Origin: Fidelibacterota bacterium UBA7301
GTDB taxonomy: Bacteria; Fidelibacterota; Marinisomatia; Marinisomatales; TCS55
NCBI GenBank assembly: GCA_002471845.1
Contig: DKQT01000034.1
Coordinates: 1 to 46,660, forward strand
Direction: 5' to 3'
DNA: 46,660 nt
Notes under the pieces: model-generated
What the model saw: the letters and a program-made list of their open reading frames with translations, nothing else
Told to the model about the DNA's origin: nothing
Database searches by the model: none
Shown: in pieces, positions 14,910-24,094 of the stretch
Numbering within the stretch: position 1 is the first letter of the stretch
Layout: every line of letters starts with the position of its first letter
Program-made: the position numbers and the translations under genes

Positions 14910-16633
14910 ACCAGTTCCCGGTCGATCTTTTTCAATAATTCTGCTGCCTGGGATTGAAGTGTATCTTCAGATTCCGCCGCATCGGGGCCGAATCTCCCCG
15001 CATCGCAGAGTTTGGCTATGGAGACTGTTTCAATAATCAGCACCGGTGATATTTTTCCGCTCAATTCCATTTCAATCGCCAAAGGATCAAGGTTCTCCGA
15101 AGATAAAAAGAGTTTCGATTGAAAATACCGGTACATCACCGAAGCAGTATGGGCAAAGGGATCATCAACTGTTTGAGACAAATCCTTAAGGGCTACTTTC
15201 AACGCACCTCGAGATTTTCTGATATCAGTAGTGGAAATCCGGTTATCTTTCATCTTAGTGAAAATGCCGGGAAATATGAACAGGGCTGCGGCTATAATAT
15301 AAGTGGACCATACCCAAATTGGGATGGATTGATTTCCCCTGGACCGCCATTTTGGAGGCGCTGTGCGGATATAGCGAATATCTTCTCCAAGCAGGGCCAC
15401 ATCCTCCCGGTTAAAACGCGTTGATGCAATTTCCCTTTTATCCCCGGGATTAACATTGATTAAAACCGGTTTCGATCTGGCTGTCACAAATCTTTCTGTA
15501 TTGGGGTTGAAATACGTCAAGGTGACAGGATTAAGACGAAAATTCCCGGCAGACCTGGGAATCAAAATATATTCCAGATTCTGGTCCCCCGTTAACTCAT
15601 CCCGAAATTCGTCCCGTTTAAAGGAGGATGTGGGCGGAAAAACTTCCATATTTTGGGGGAAAGGAATATCACTCATATTGAACTGGTTCAAGTTTCCCGT
15701 CCCTTTTAACCGGACTTTGAAAGTAACTGCTTCATTCACCTTAACATTCGGCGTATCCACCCAGGATTCAATTTCAAAACGCCCTACAGCGCCGGTAAAA
15801 TCCATAGGCGGTGGTTGGGAATAGGGCAATACATCAATGATCAAGGAGTCGGATTGTACAAACTGCCGCTGGGTTTCCCGGAACATGGAATTGAAAAAGG
15901 GGTCATCGAATACACCTCCGGGCCGCCTTTGGCGCGGAATTTCCACATTACAAGTAACCGTCATGGGTTGAATGGTTAATTCCCCCATCTGGGTGGGAAA
16001 CATGGCTGCTTTATATAACGTCGCCACTTTGTAACCCACACCTTGAATTTGGGTATCCCTGAAACGGACCGTTTGTGCCACTCGCAAATCTTCATTCCAA
16101 AAACCCACGCTCTTAGGATACTCTATATCTTCGATAGAAAGATTGATGCGGGTGAATAAGCGGTAGGTAACGGTTATCTGTTCCCCGGGAAAGGCCTGCT
16201 CCTTATCGAGTTTGGCTTCAATAAACAGGTTGGCCATCTGGGACCGTCCACCCCCTTTTTTCACATAGATACTGATGGGATTTGTACGATACACCTGTTT
16301 CCCAATTGTCACGTTCAGGGCAGGGATGTTCAATTTTCCATCTTTTTTCGCTAGCAGCGTCCAACTCAAACTGCGTGAACTTGTCATTGCACCGTTGACC
16401 CATTGAATATTGGTTTGCTGGGCCGGACCGCTGACAATTTTGAAATCTTTCAGGATGGGCGAAATATTCACATTTGGCGTTCCATCGGCATTCACAGCGA
16501 CAATCTTAAATCCTAGGGTCTCGTTTCTGGATATGCGATTTACATCCACCGATGCGGTAACTGTGATCTGACTCCACAGTAAACCTACCATCATGAAGGC
16601 TGAAAGTATTCTGGATATATTTTTCTTAGTCAT
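14906..16633 (-). CDS. batD: BatD: oxygen-tolerance membrane protein
   Basis: 575 residues from the ATG at 16633 (MTKKNISRILSAFMMVG, a proper signal peptide); a longer frame to 16669 adds 12 residues that spoil the signal. The bulk is tandem beta-sandwich periplasmic domains typical of BatD (VTASVDVNRISRNETLGFKI, then EAKLDKEQAFPGEQITVTYRL and the repeat WVDTPNVKVNEAVTFKVRL). A TM helix near 435-455 (PIWVWSTYIIAAALFIF) and a short cytoplasmic helical tail follow. No ribosome binding site is visible. An 89-bp gap containing ATGCAT repeats separates it from batC. Confidence 0.9.
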   Translation of the reverse strand: MTKKNISRILSAFMMVGLLWSQITVTASVDVNRISRNETLGFKIVAVNADGTPNVNISPILKDFKIVSGPAQQTNIQWVNGAMTSSRSLSWTLLAKKDGKLNIPALNVTIGKQVYRTNPISIYVKKGGGRSQMANLFIEAKLDKEQAFPGEQITVTYRLFTRINLSIEDIEYPKSVGFWNEDLRVAQTVRFRDTQIQGVGYKVATLYKAAMFPTQMGELTIQPMTVTCNVEIPRQRRPGGVFDDPFFNSMFRETQRQFVQSDSLIIDVLPYSQPPPMDFTGAVGRFEIESWVDTPNVKVNEAVTFKVRLKGTGNLNQFNMSDIPFPQNMEVFPPTSSFKRDEFRDELTGDQNLEYILIPRSAGNFRLNPVTLTYFNPNTERFVTARSKPVLINVNPGDKREIASTRFNREDVALLGEDIRYIRTAPPKWRSRGNQSIPIWVWSTYIIAAALFIFPGIFTKMKDNRISTTDIRKSRGALKVALKDLSQTVDDPFAHTASVMYRYFQSKLFLSSENLDPLAIEMELSGKISPVLIIETVSIAKLCDAGRFGPDAAESEDTLQSQAAELLKKIDRELV

Positions 16634-16723
16634 GACATTTTTTGGATTGAATTGACTATGTAAATGCATGCATTAATGCAGTGGATGCATTCCAAATGAA
16701 ACCTATTTCTGTTCTAAAAACTT

Positions 16724-17494
16724 TTACCAATCTTTAGCTAATTTACGTGATTTTGCCCGGGCAATTTGCCGCTTTTGCATAATTTTTTCATCCTGTTTCA
16801 AGGCATCTAAAATACTCTCTGCCTGTTTTAAATCCTGGGATTTTTCTTCTTCAGAAGCTTCTTGAGGCTGGGGCTGTTGCTGTTCTTGTTGCTCCTGGTT
16901 TGGCTCCTGATCTTTTTCCTCTTTTTCTTCCTTTTCTTGTTCTTTTTTCTCCTGCTCCTTGTTTTCGTCCTGTTTCTCTTCCTGGTCCTCTTTTTCTTCC
17001 TTGTTTTCTTGGTTTTCGTTTTCCTGGTCTTCCTGGCTTTGATCCTGTTCCTGTTGTTGCTGATCTTCAGGCGGTTTCTGCTGGTATTTCAGGAATTCAT
17101 AATTGAATTTGGCTTCCTTATCATTTGGATCAAGTTCAAGCGCTTTGCGATAAAAAGCCAAAGCTTCTTCTGTTTTCTGATTTTGGTAAAAGGTATTCCC
17201 CAAGTTATACATAGCTTTGGATTTTAACTGATTATCATTCGAATTCAATGATTGCTCGAAGGCCTGTTTGGCTGTTTCCAAATCCCCTTGCTGAAAGGCA
17301 GAAGAACCCCTGCCAAAATGGGCTTCAGCCTGGTTTTCTCTTTTTTGGAGGACCGATTCATAATAATCCTGGGCTGCCCTAAAATCCTGGTTTTGATAAT
17401 GGTTCAAGCCCTTATCCTGCGAAAATGCATTTGAGGTCAAAACAATAAATGATAAAATAATTTTATTGAACAAACCGCCCCCGCCACTCTTCAT
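16724..17494 (-). CDS. batC: BatC: TPR protein with a highly charged Gln/Glu/Lys tail
   Basis: 256 residues. Signal peptide (about 8-25), three to four TPR units (about 27-135: GLNHYQNQDFRAAQDYYESVL, FGRGSSAFQQGDLETAKQAF, YNLGNTFYQNQKTEEALAFYRKAL), and a low-complexity tail of Q, E, K, D and N (about 142-222). It ends in a short helical segment with IMQKRQIARAKSRKLAKDW. The charged tail is usual for BatC/BatB-like TPR partners. Its start lies 32 nt inside the end of batB. Confidence 0.9.
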   Translation of the reverse strand: MKSGGGGLFNKIILSFIVLTSNAFSQDKGLNHYQNQDFRAAQDYYESVLQKRENQAEAHFGRGSSAFQQGDLETAKQAFEQSLNSNDNQLKSKAMYNLGNTFYQNQKTEEALAFYRKALELDPNDKEAKFNYEFLKYQQKPPEDQQQQEQDQSQEDQENENQENKEEKEDQEEKQDENKEQEKKEQEKEEKEEKDQEPNQEQQEQQQPQPQEASEEEKSQDLKQAESILDALKQDEKIMQKRQIARAKSRKLAKDW

Positions 17495-18488
17495 CTTTTT
17501 TATTTCTGGTGGGCATCAAAATACCTGCCAACATCAAGCCGAGTGATAAAACAGCAAACGATTGATACCGATCCGCATATTCAGAGTATATGTGTGATTT
17601 CAAGGTGCGTTTTTCCATAGAATCTATGGCTTTCATAATAGCACGGAAATTAGCCGGTTTATTGTCAAAACGCACATAAGTCCCCTTACCGGCATCGGCA
17701 ATATCCTGCAGTATTGTTTCATTGAGGATGGAAGTAATCAATTTGCCGCTCGTATCCCGTTTATAATCCCGTATGCCCTGTTTATCCTTTACGGGGATCA
17801 ACGAACCGGAACGGGTTCCAACACCAACGGTGTGAACGATCATACCACGCTCCGCCGCCTGTTCTGCCAAATCTACCGCTTGTCCTTCATGGTCTTCTCC
17901 ATCTGTCACTAAAACCAATACCTTATATTTTGAATCATCTTCAGTAAAAGCGGATAATCCGGTTTGGAGCGCCGAACTCAATGCTGTCCCCTGGGTAGGA
18001 ATCATATTCGTATCAATTTGGTCTAAAAACAGGCGCGCTGCCTCATAATCGGTTGTCAATGGCAAATACATATGGCTGGAACCGGCGAATACAATGAGCG
18101 CCACCCGATCTCCTTTGAGCTGGCGAATCATCTGGGAAATTTCAAATTTTGATTTTTCCAACCGGTTGGGCTTCACATCTTCCGCATTCATACTAGTGGA
18201 TACATCAATGGCAAATACCAGGTCTACCCCTTTTCGATCCACCGGGGCGAGCCGGACGCCGATCTGGGGCCCTGACGCAGCAAAGATCAGCACAATCATT
18301 GAAAGGAACAGGAAACGCTGTTTCCATTTCAGACGGTTGGTATCCATTTTACTCAGCAGACGAGCCCTGAGATTGGGCTCTGTCTCTGCCAGGACTGTTT
18401 GCTTTCGGCCTTGATAGATCCAAAATAACCAAAGGATAAGGAGCAGGATATAAAGGTAAAAAATAGCCGGGAATCGGAATTCAATCAT
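17463..18488 (-). CDS. batB: BatB: von Willebrand factor A membrane protein
   Basis: 341 residues. Two N-terminal TM helices (about 7-25, 58-75), a VWA domain (about 88-290) with the MIDAS motif AIDVSTSMNAED, the metal-coordinating Thr in PTQGTALSSAL and Asp in LVTDGEDHEG, and a C-terminal TM helix (about 310-327). MIDAS residues are intact, so metal-dependent protein binding is likely. Starts with an ATGA overlap with the batA stop. Confidence 0.93.
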   Translation of the reverse strand: MIEFRFPAIFYLYILLLILWLFWIYQGRKQTVLAETEPNLRARLLSKMDTNRLKWKQRFLFLSMIVLIFAASGPQIGVRLAPVDRKGVDLVFAIDVSTSMNAEDVKPNRLEKSKFEISQMIRQLKGDRVALIVFAGSSHMYLPLTTDYEAARLFLDQIDTNMIPTQGTALSSALQTGLSAFTEDDSKYKVLVLVTDGEDHEGQAVDLAEQAAERGMIVHTVGVGTRSGSLIPVKDKQGIRDYKRDTSGKLITSILNETILQDIADAGKGTYVRFDNKPANFRAIMKAIDSMEKRTLKSHIYSEYADRYQSFAVLSLGLMLAGILMPTRNKKDEEWRGRFVQ

Positions 18489-19459
18489 ATACGCCGCCGC
18501 CTGTAAATGGTACGATCCACTGTTTGTCCGCCAATTCCAAAGATCAGGGCGGGTATAAGAAACCAGCCGAATAATTCCTTGTAGCGAGTATATTCCTTTA
18601 TTTCAATTTCAGTCCGCTCCAATTCATCAATTGTAGCATATACCTGTTCAAGTCCCGATACATTGGTGGCCCTGAAATATTGCCCCGCTGTTCTTTTAGC
18701 AATGGAGCGTAATGTTACTTCATCAATTTCATTACGGATATATCCCCGCCCGGGAATGAAAGATACATCCTGATTCGTGCCGGCACCAATGGTATAAATC
18801 TTAATGCCGAAATTGGAAGCTAAATCAGCAGCTGTCAAGGGATCCAATTCCCCCGCGTTATTACTTCCGTCCGATAATAAAATCATAACTTTGCTCTTGG
18901 CATCACTATGACGTAGGCGGTTGGTGGCATTGGCAATGGCCATACCGATAGCGGTCCCGTCATAAGACTGTTCGGCAACTTTGATTTCATCCATCAAAGA
19001 TAGAAGCACATCCTGATCCACCGTTAAGGGACATTGAATAAAAGATTCCCCGGCAAAAACCAGTACGCCGATGCGGTCAGCGCTGCGGGCGTTGATAAAA
19101 TCCTTGGCAGTACTCCTAACTGCTTCCAAACGATTGGGTGGAAAATCTGTAGCCAACATGGAAGAACTAATATCAATGACCAAAACAATATCCACAATAT
19201 CCACATTGGTTTCTGAAAGGGAATCCCGGAGCCTTGGTCGGGATAACCCCATAATAACCAAAATAAGGGTGATGTATTGGAGAAGAGTCAAGAAACGAAT
19301 TCGGTTCCTGCCCTTGTTTTTCATTCGATCTGAAATCAGATTTGTTGAGGAAATGCGAATTGATCCCTCATTCTTTTGCCTAGCTTTTCGCTGCCAGAAA
19401 TAAATCAGGGGGATTAGGATTAATCCCGTCAAGTACCATGGATTTCCAAATGTGATCAT
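18485..19459 (-). CDS. batA: BatA: von Willebrand factor A membrane protein
   Basis: 324 residues. TM helices at about 8-23 and 58-75, a VWA domain (about 88-285) with MIDAS VIDISSSMLATD, YDGTAIGMAIA and LLSDGSNNAGE, then TM near 297-312. It heads the bat operon. The MoxR ATPase and DUF58 genes that often precede batA are absent; the upstream neighbour is the tatA terminator, so the operon promoter must lie in the roughly 85 bp between. Confidence 0.93.
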   Translation of the reverse strand: MITFGNPWYLTGLILIPLIYFWQRKARQKNEGSIRISSTNLISDRMKNKGRNRIRFLTLLQYITLILVIMGLSRPRLRDSLSETNVDIVDIVLVIDISSSMLATDFPPNRLEAVRSTAKDFINARSADRIGVLVFAGESFIQCPLTVDQDVLLSLMDEIKVAEQSYDGTAIGMAIANATNRLRHSDAKSKVMILLSDGSNNAGELDPLTAADLASNFGIKIYTIGAGTNQDVSFIPGRGYIRNEIDEVTLRSIAKRTAGQYFRATNVSGLEQVYATIDELERTEIEIKEYTRYKELFGWFLIPALIFGIGGQTVDRTIYRRRRI

Positions 19460-19542
19460 TGGTTATGTTATGCCGAATTCCTTTTGGCTTTACTTACGAG
19501 AGACGGTTGATTTTGTTTCAGAATTCGTGTTGTAATTACACA

Positions 19543-19568
19543 AAAAAGGGATCATGACGATCCCTTTT
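19543..19568 (-). terminator. Terminator after tatA
   Basis: AAAAGGGATC pairs with GATCCCTTTT around a 5-nt loop, with T runs on either strand. It lies 25 bp past the tatA stop and isolates the bat operon. Confidence 0.85.
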
Positions 19569-19593
19569 AATAATAAAAAATTAATGGAAAAGT

Positions 19594-19827
19594 TTAACCG
19601 GCTTCTTTTTCCGATTCATCATTATCTGATTCAATGGAATCCTGGGCGTCTTTTAACTCATCTTTCACACCATTAACAGCACCTTTGAATTCCCGAATTC
19701 CCTGCCCTAATCCTTTGGCCAGTTCCGGTAATTTCTTGGCGCCAAAAAGCAATAAAATCACCAGGGCAATGACGACCATTTCCCATCCACCGGGCATCCC
19801 GGAAAAAACTAATTCGTATCCTGACAT
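19594..19827 (-). CDS. tatA: TatA/E twin-arginine translocase subunit
   Basis: 77 residues. One N-terminal TM helix (MVVIALVILLLFGAKKLPEL, about 17-36) with the FGxKKLPEL hinge, an amphipathic helix GLGQGIREFKGAVNG and an acidic tail. TatA forms the pore for export of folded proteins; TatB and TatC are not in this window. GGAGGAAT precedes the ATG. Own terminator downstream. Confidence 0.95.
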   Translation of the reverse strand: MSGYELVFSGMPGGWEMVVIALVILLLFGAKKLPELAKGLGQGIREFKGAVNGVKDELKDAQDSIESDNDESEKEAG

Positions 19828-19878
19828 ATTTATTCCTCCGCTATAATAACGATTTATCCAGTCCCAAATTTAGAATGG

Positions 19879-20166
19879 TTAACGGAAATACCGCAGAAAA
19901 TAATAGGCCGCGGCAAATCCGATAATGCTGGTGAAATTAAACGTAAATGTCAATCCAAACTTAATCGTAAACATGATTAAATCCAGGATGATTACTCCTG
20001 TTTCGCTGCCGACCAATCCCGCCAGGTTGAATTCAACACTTTTAAGGAAAAATTCCTTTACCACACTGTCGGGCAAAACCCATCCTAATAATTCTCCCAA
20101 CAGGGAGCCGAACAAAGTCCCGAATAACAAAATCAGGACAACAACACTTATAGATCTTTTATTCAT
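19879..20166 (-). CDS. DUF4321 small membrane protein
   Basis: 95 residues from the ATG at 20166, which has AGAGGA 5 nt upstream and overlaps the pssA stop by 8 nt; longer frames lie inside pssA. Two hydrophobic segments (SVVVLILLFGTLFGSLLGELLG and LDLIMFTIKFGLTFTFNFTSIIGFAAAYYF) with G-E-L-L-G and N-x-T-S-x-x-G match DUF4321. Function unknown; often found beside lipid synthesis genes, as here. Confidence 0.85.
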   Translation of the reverse strand: MNKRSISVVVLILLFGTLFGSLLGELLGWVLPDSVVKEFFLKSVEFNLAGLVGSETGVIILDLIMFTIKFGLTFTFNFTSIIGFAAAYYFLRYFR

Positions 20167-20929
20167 TAAATTCCTCTTGTTGGGTTTTAACTTTTGTTTC
20201 ATTCGATAACCGGTCATGGTCAAGCATCCACTGAATGATTGACCAGGAAATGTAAATGGCCATTAGGGGGAAAAGCACCAATCCCTTAAAAAGAATCATG
20301 GCCAGAAGAATAATTAATAAACCGATTAACCTGAGATTATTGGACCGGCCCTTCCTAAAACTGAGGAAGGGGAATTTTGTAAATCTAACCCGGCTCACCA
20401 TTAAGAAACTCAATATGGCCACCAGTACCAATGCCAGCCGGGGATCACCCATATCCCCATACATTTGATAATTGAATAACATAAAACTGATAATTGAAAT
20501 GGCCGCCACCGGCGTGGGAAGACCGGTAAAATAGGGTTTAGGCCCATCTCCCGTATCAATGTTGAATTTCGCTAAACGAACGGTTCCGAAAAGCAGGGGC
20601 AAAAAACTGATTACAGCCCCCAGAATATTTGGGAGCCCTTCCACGTAAACATTGTAAATCATTACCGACGGAACTGCACAAAATGTAATCGTATCCGCCA
20701 GGGAATCAAATTCAGTGCCGAACCGGGATGAAAGTCCCATAAGGCGTGCCAATTTCCCATCGATCACATCGAATAAAACACCCACCATCATCACCCACCC
20801 GGCTTTAATTGGCTCACCGTTTAGGATAAGGGTAATCGCCAGGAATCCCAAAAACATATTAAACACCGTCGCTACATTGGGAATTAAGGAACGCTTCAAG
20901 CGCTTTGGTTTATTTCTCCCATGTCTCAT
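20159..20929 (-). CDS. pssA: CDP-diacylglycerol-serine O-phosphatidyltransferase
   Basis: 256 residues, multi-pass. The CDP-alcohol phosphotransferase signature D-G-x2-A-R-x8-G-x3-D-x3-D is complete in DGKLARLMG..FGTEFDSLAD. It makes phosphatidylserine from CDP-diacylglycerol and serine in the inner membrane. It follows psd with an ATGA overlap, so the two steps to phosphatidylethanolamine are co-expressed. Confidence 0.96.
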   Translation of the reverse strand: MRHGRNKPKRLKRSLIPNVATVFNMFLGFLAITLILNGEPIKAGWVMMVGVLFDVIDGKLARLMGLSSRFGTEFDSLADTITFCAVPSVMIYNVYVEGLPNILGAVISFLPLLFGTVRLAKFNIDTGDGPKPYFTGLPTPVAAISIISFMLFNYQMYGDMGDPRLALVLVAILSFLMVSRVRFTKFPFLSFRKGRSNNLRLIGLLIILLAMILFKGLVLFPLMAIYISWSIIQWMLDHDRLSNETKVKTQQEEFNE

Positions 20930-21567
20930 GAAATTTTTCCTATTACAGTTTCACCGCCGGTAACTTTTTGTCCTACCGCTACTTGAACATCCACCTGAGC
21001 CGGCATAATTAAATCGGTTCGGCTGCCGAAGCGAATAAACCCAAGCCGGCCCCCCTTATGCATTTTGGCTCCCGGTTGGGCATAACATAGTATTCTTCGG
21101 GCAATCAAACCAGCAATTTGCTTAATCTTGTATTTTCCCGATATATGTTCCAAAACAGTAATAACCTGTTCATTTTCATCAGATGCTTTGTGATCAAAAG
21201 CTGCCAGGAATTTACCCGGTTTTTTCTCTACCTTGGTAACAATCCCATCCAGTGGTACCCTGTTGGCATGCACATTAAACACATTCAGAAAAATGGAAAC
21301 CAATTTAGCTGTTTCACCTACTTCAGGATCATTGATTTCCGTTACTTTTACCACTTTTCCGTCCGCCGGGGATATAATAAGGTTTTCACCCATAGGTGGT
21401 ACACGTTTAGGATCCCTGAAAAAATTAAGACAAAACAGGAAAAAAAATCCAAGCAATCCGTACATAATAGTCAGTGGTATACTGGCTACCGCATGAGCGT
21501 ATATCCCAATGGGAAATGTGATTAAAAACAGGGGAATTAAAATTATCCTGCCTTCTTTGGCTATCAT
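20926..21567 (-). CDS. psd: Phosphatidylserine decarboxylase proenzyme (short, archaeal type)
   Basis: 213 residues, the length of the short Psd class. N-terminal TM region (9-45), then SPADGKVVKV, VFNVHANRVPLDGIV, and the self-cleavage site GFIRFGSRTDL, where Ser becomes the pyruvoyl group. It turns phosphatidylserine into phosphatidylethanolamine. It starts 1 nt after the htrA stop. Confidence 0.95.
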   Translation of the reverse strand: MIAKEGRIILIPLFLITFPIGIYAHAVASIPLTIMYGLLGFFFLFCLNFFRDPKRVPPMGENLIISPADGKVVKVTEINDPEVGETAKLVSIFLNVFNVHANRVPLDGIVTKVEKKPGKFLAAFDHKASDENEQVITVLEHISGKYKIKQIAGLIARRILCYAQPGAKMHKGGRLGFIRFGSRTDLIMPAQVDVQVAVGQKVTGGETVIGKIS

Positions 21568-21568
21568 A

Positions 21569-22657
21569 CTAAAGTTTTTCCAAAATTAAAGCTTTGTTTA
21601 AATAACGGCCATTTCGCCACACCCGCATTTTTACCCTGTCACCCGGACGTAAATCATTGATTTCAATTATTTCTAGGATATCATTCGGGCTGGAAACTTT
21701 CTGATTCTCTACCGCCACAATAACATCCCCATATTCAAGTTTGGCCTTGGAGGCGGGACTGTTTTTCAGGATATGGGTTATAATTACACCCTCGCTGAAT
21801 GGAATATCCAGATACAGTGCAGTTTTACGATCTAATGGCTGGGCTCGTAATCCTGTTGAAAAATCCCGCACAATATGGCCTTTGGATTTCAACTCTTCCG
21901 CAATGCGCCTGGCCCGATTGATGGGAATCGCAAAACCAATCCCAATCGATCCCTGCTTGACGCTGGAGCCAGTGTAAATGAATGTATTAATGCCGATCAC
22001 TTCACCATACGTATTCACCAATGGACCGCCGCTGTTTCCGGGATTGATGGCAGCGTCAGTCTGTATCATATCCTGGAAAATCTTCCTCCCCTGAATCCCA
22101 AAATCCAAGTCTTTTCCACTCACAATTCCAATTGTTGCAGTGGGCTGTTGATTCACATCAAATAATCCAAACGGATTACCCAGTGCCACAACCCATTCTC
22201 CAATGATTAATTCCTCTGAATCCCCCATTTTAACATAAGGAAAATTAGATCCATCCAGTTTCAGCAAAGCCAAATCGGTTACATCATCCACACCCACTAC
22301 TTCAGCGTTGTATTCTTCTCCCCCGGGAAGGGTAACAATAATTTTGGATGCATTTTCAATGACATGGTCATTGGTCAGCACATATCCATCAGGACTGATA
22401 ACAACACCGGATCCTGATCCTTTCACCTCCCGCTGTCGAATTTCTGGGGGGAAAAAATATTCAAACCATGGATCACGCTGAAAGGGACTTACGGCGAACC
22501 GTTGTATCTCGGTCACATTAATGCTGGCCACGGCGGGGCTCGCCTTCTCAATGGCATTGGTTACAGCATTTTGACGTGAGCGGTCAATATCAAGCTGACC
22601 TATTACTTGACTTCCAAGAATTAAACAGGCAACCAAGAATAAGGATTTATGCTTCAT
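21569..22657 (-). CDS. HtrA/DegS-like periplasmic serine protease with one PDZ domain
   Basis: 362 residues from the ATG at 22657 (a TTG two codons earlier is less likely). Signal peptide (about 1-21), a trypsin-like domain with His98 (LTNDHVIENA), Asp128 (DVTDLALLKLD) and Ser209 (NPGNSGGPLVN), then a single PDZ domain (about 265-360). A one-PDZ layout fits quality control or a DegS-type stress sensor. The start overlaps the truA stop by 11 nt. Confidence 0.94.
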   Translation of the reverse strand: MKHKSLFLVACLILGSQVIGQLDIDRSRQNAVTNAIEKASPAVASINVTEIQRFAVSPFQRDPWFEYFFPPEIRQREVKGSGSGVVISPDGYVLTNDHVIENASKIIVTLPGGEEYNAEVVGVDDVTDLALLKLDGSNFPYVKMGDSEELIIGEWVVALGNPFGLFDVNQQPTATIGIVSGKDLDFGIQGRKIFQDMIQTDAAINPGNSGGPLVNTYGEVIGINTFIYTGSSVKQGSIGIGFAIPINRARRIAEELKSKGHIVRDFSTGLRAQPLDRKTALYLDIPFSEGVIITHILKNSPASKAKLEYGDVIVAVENQKVSSPNDILEIIEINDLRPGDRVKMRVWRNGRYLNKALILEKL

Positions 22658-23381
22658 AATCAATTTCTTTCAAAATCAATCCCCGCGGCGGTGCTTTAAA
22701 TATCTGGACATTTTCAGATGGATGATTAATTAGTTCCTTAAATTGCTCCAAATCATACTTTCCACGGGATATTTCAACCATTGTGCCTACCAGGTAGCGA
22801 ACCATATGATGTAAAAATCGGTTTCCTTTAATGGTATAATTTACCATGGCACCATCCCCTTTCCATACGGATTCATAGACGATACACCGGCGGTGCTCCA
22901 AGTTTTCATTATTTCGGCTGAAAGAAGTAAAATCGTGATTTCCAATAATGGATTGTGCGGCCTCATTCAAAAGTTCCAAATCTAGGGAACCGGTATGCCA
23001 AGTGTAATTCCGATCCAGCAAGAAATCGTCTGTTCGGCAGCGGTATTCATAATGCCGTTGTTTAGCGGAAAAACGGGCATGGAATTCCGGTGGCGCCACA
23101 AGGCATTCCATCACCCGTACATCCCGGGGTAAATTTCCGTTAATGGCATCTTTAAGTGCGCAGGAGTCTAAATCAGTTTTGAAATCAAAATGGGAAACTT
23201 GCCCCGTGGCGTGGACCCCCGTATCCGTTCTGCCCGCCCCGTGAACTCGAATATCCTCATCCCGGTTCAAAATCTTCAAGGCCGATTCTAATTCCCCTTG
23301 AATGGTGCGGTCACTTTTTTGCAGCTGCCATCCGCGGAATCCTGTCCCGTCATATTGAATTTTTATCTTAAAGCGCGGCAA
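22647..23381 (-). CDS. truA: tRNA pseudouridine synthase A
   Basis: 244 residues, normal length. YDGTGFRGWQLQ at the N-terminus and the catalytic Asp in GAGRTDTGVHATGQVSHF are diagnostic. Modifies U38-40 in the anticodon stem. Start is a TTG with GGGGAATTCA just before it, overlapping the ecfT stop by 14 nt. Confidence 0.96.
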   Translation of the reverse strand: MPRFKIKIQYDGTGFRGWQLQKSDRTIQGELESALKILNRDEDIRVHGAGRTDTGVHATGQVSHFDFKTDLDSCALKDAINGNLPRDVRVMECLVAPPEFHARFSAKQRHYEYRCRTDDFLLDRNYTWHTGSLDLELLNEAAQSIIGNHDFTSFSRNNENLEHRRCIVYESVWKGDGAMVNYTIKGNRFLHHMVRYLVGTMVEISRGKYDLEQFKELINHPSENVQIFKAPPRGLILKEIDYEA

Positions 23382-24093
23382 TGGAATGAATTCCCCAAAA
23401 AATGAGTGTTATCAGGGCTAATTGAATCACATGGTTACTGTTAAATGGAATTGGATTCGTTACGCCCCTGGGAAACTGTTTACCGTATCCTCGCAATTTC
23501 ATTGCGGTCCCAATATCATCAGCTCTGCGCAATTGGTAAATCAGCAAACCTGGTATTTCGCTTGTGGCTGTTTTCACCTGTTCCCATGGAGACAAATCCT
23601 CTTCCAATCCAAGTGATTTTCTGCTATTTCTCACCGACTGCCAATTGGATTGGAAAGTGGGGTAAAACCGCAAAGTCATTTCCAGAAATAAAAAGAAATC
23701 TTCCATCCATTTCCAGGGTTTACCCGTCTTTGCCCAAATACTCCTGGCCACAACCACACTGTCCTGGCTGGGTGTGGATTCAATAAAAAATGACATGGCT
23801 CCCACCATAAGGATCAGTTTTATAAATCCAAATACCGCTTCGTTAAGAATGATTTTGATAGAATTATCAGTCAAAAAAATGGAGAAAAGAATATAAAGAA
23901 TGAGCATGATGGGAAAATAAAGAATAAATGGTTTCAGGCGCCGGAGGACCTTTTTGACTTGTCTTTTATTAATCCATCCGATGATGATCAGGATTATGAA
24001 ATGTATTCCCCAACCGGTATAAGTGATTGACATGAGCAGGGACAAAGAAAAACCCAGGAAAAACCATAAATTGACAAGTGGGTGCTTAAACAT
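23368..24093 (-). CDS. EcfT-like transmembrane subunit of an energy-coupling-factor transporter
   Basis: 241 residues with about five TM helices and the cytoplasmic coupling helix RRADDIGTAMKLRGYG (A-R-G motif that contacts the ATPases). No EcfA ATPase or substrate-binding S component lies within the window. Group II ECF systems may have scattered components. The substrate is unknown. Confidence 0.85.
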   Translation of the reverse strand: MFKHPLVNLWFFLGFSLSLLMSITYTGWGIHFIILIIIGWINKRQVKKVLRRLKPFILYFPIMLILYILFSIFLTDNSIKIILNEAVFGFIKLILMVGAMSFFIESTPSQDSVVVARSIWAKTGKPWKWMEDFFLFLEMTLRFYPTFQSNWQSVRNSRKSLGLEEDLSPWEQVKTATSEIPGLLIYQLRRADDIGTAMKLRGYGKQFPRGVTNPIPFNSNHVIQLALITLIFWGIHSIAAL

Positions 24094-24094
24094 T

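Noticed and set aside
16862..17227. Plus-strand Leu/Phe-rich ORF resembling a membrane protein
   Set aside because: It is the complement of the Gln/Glu/Lys tail of batC.
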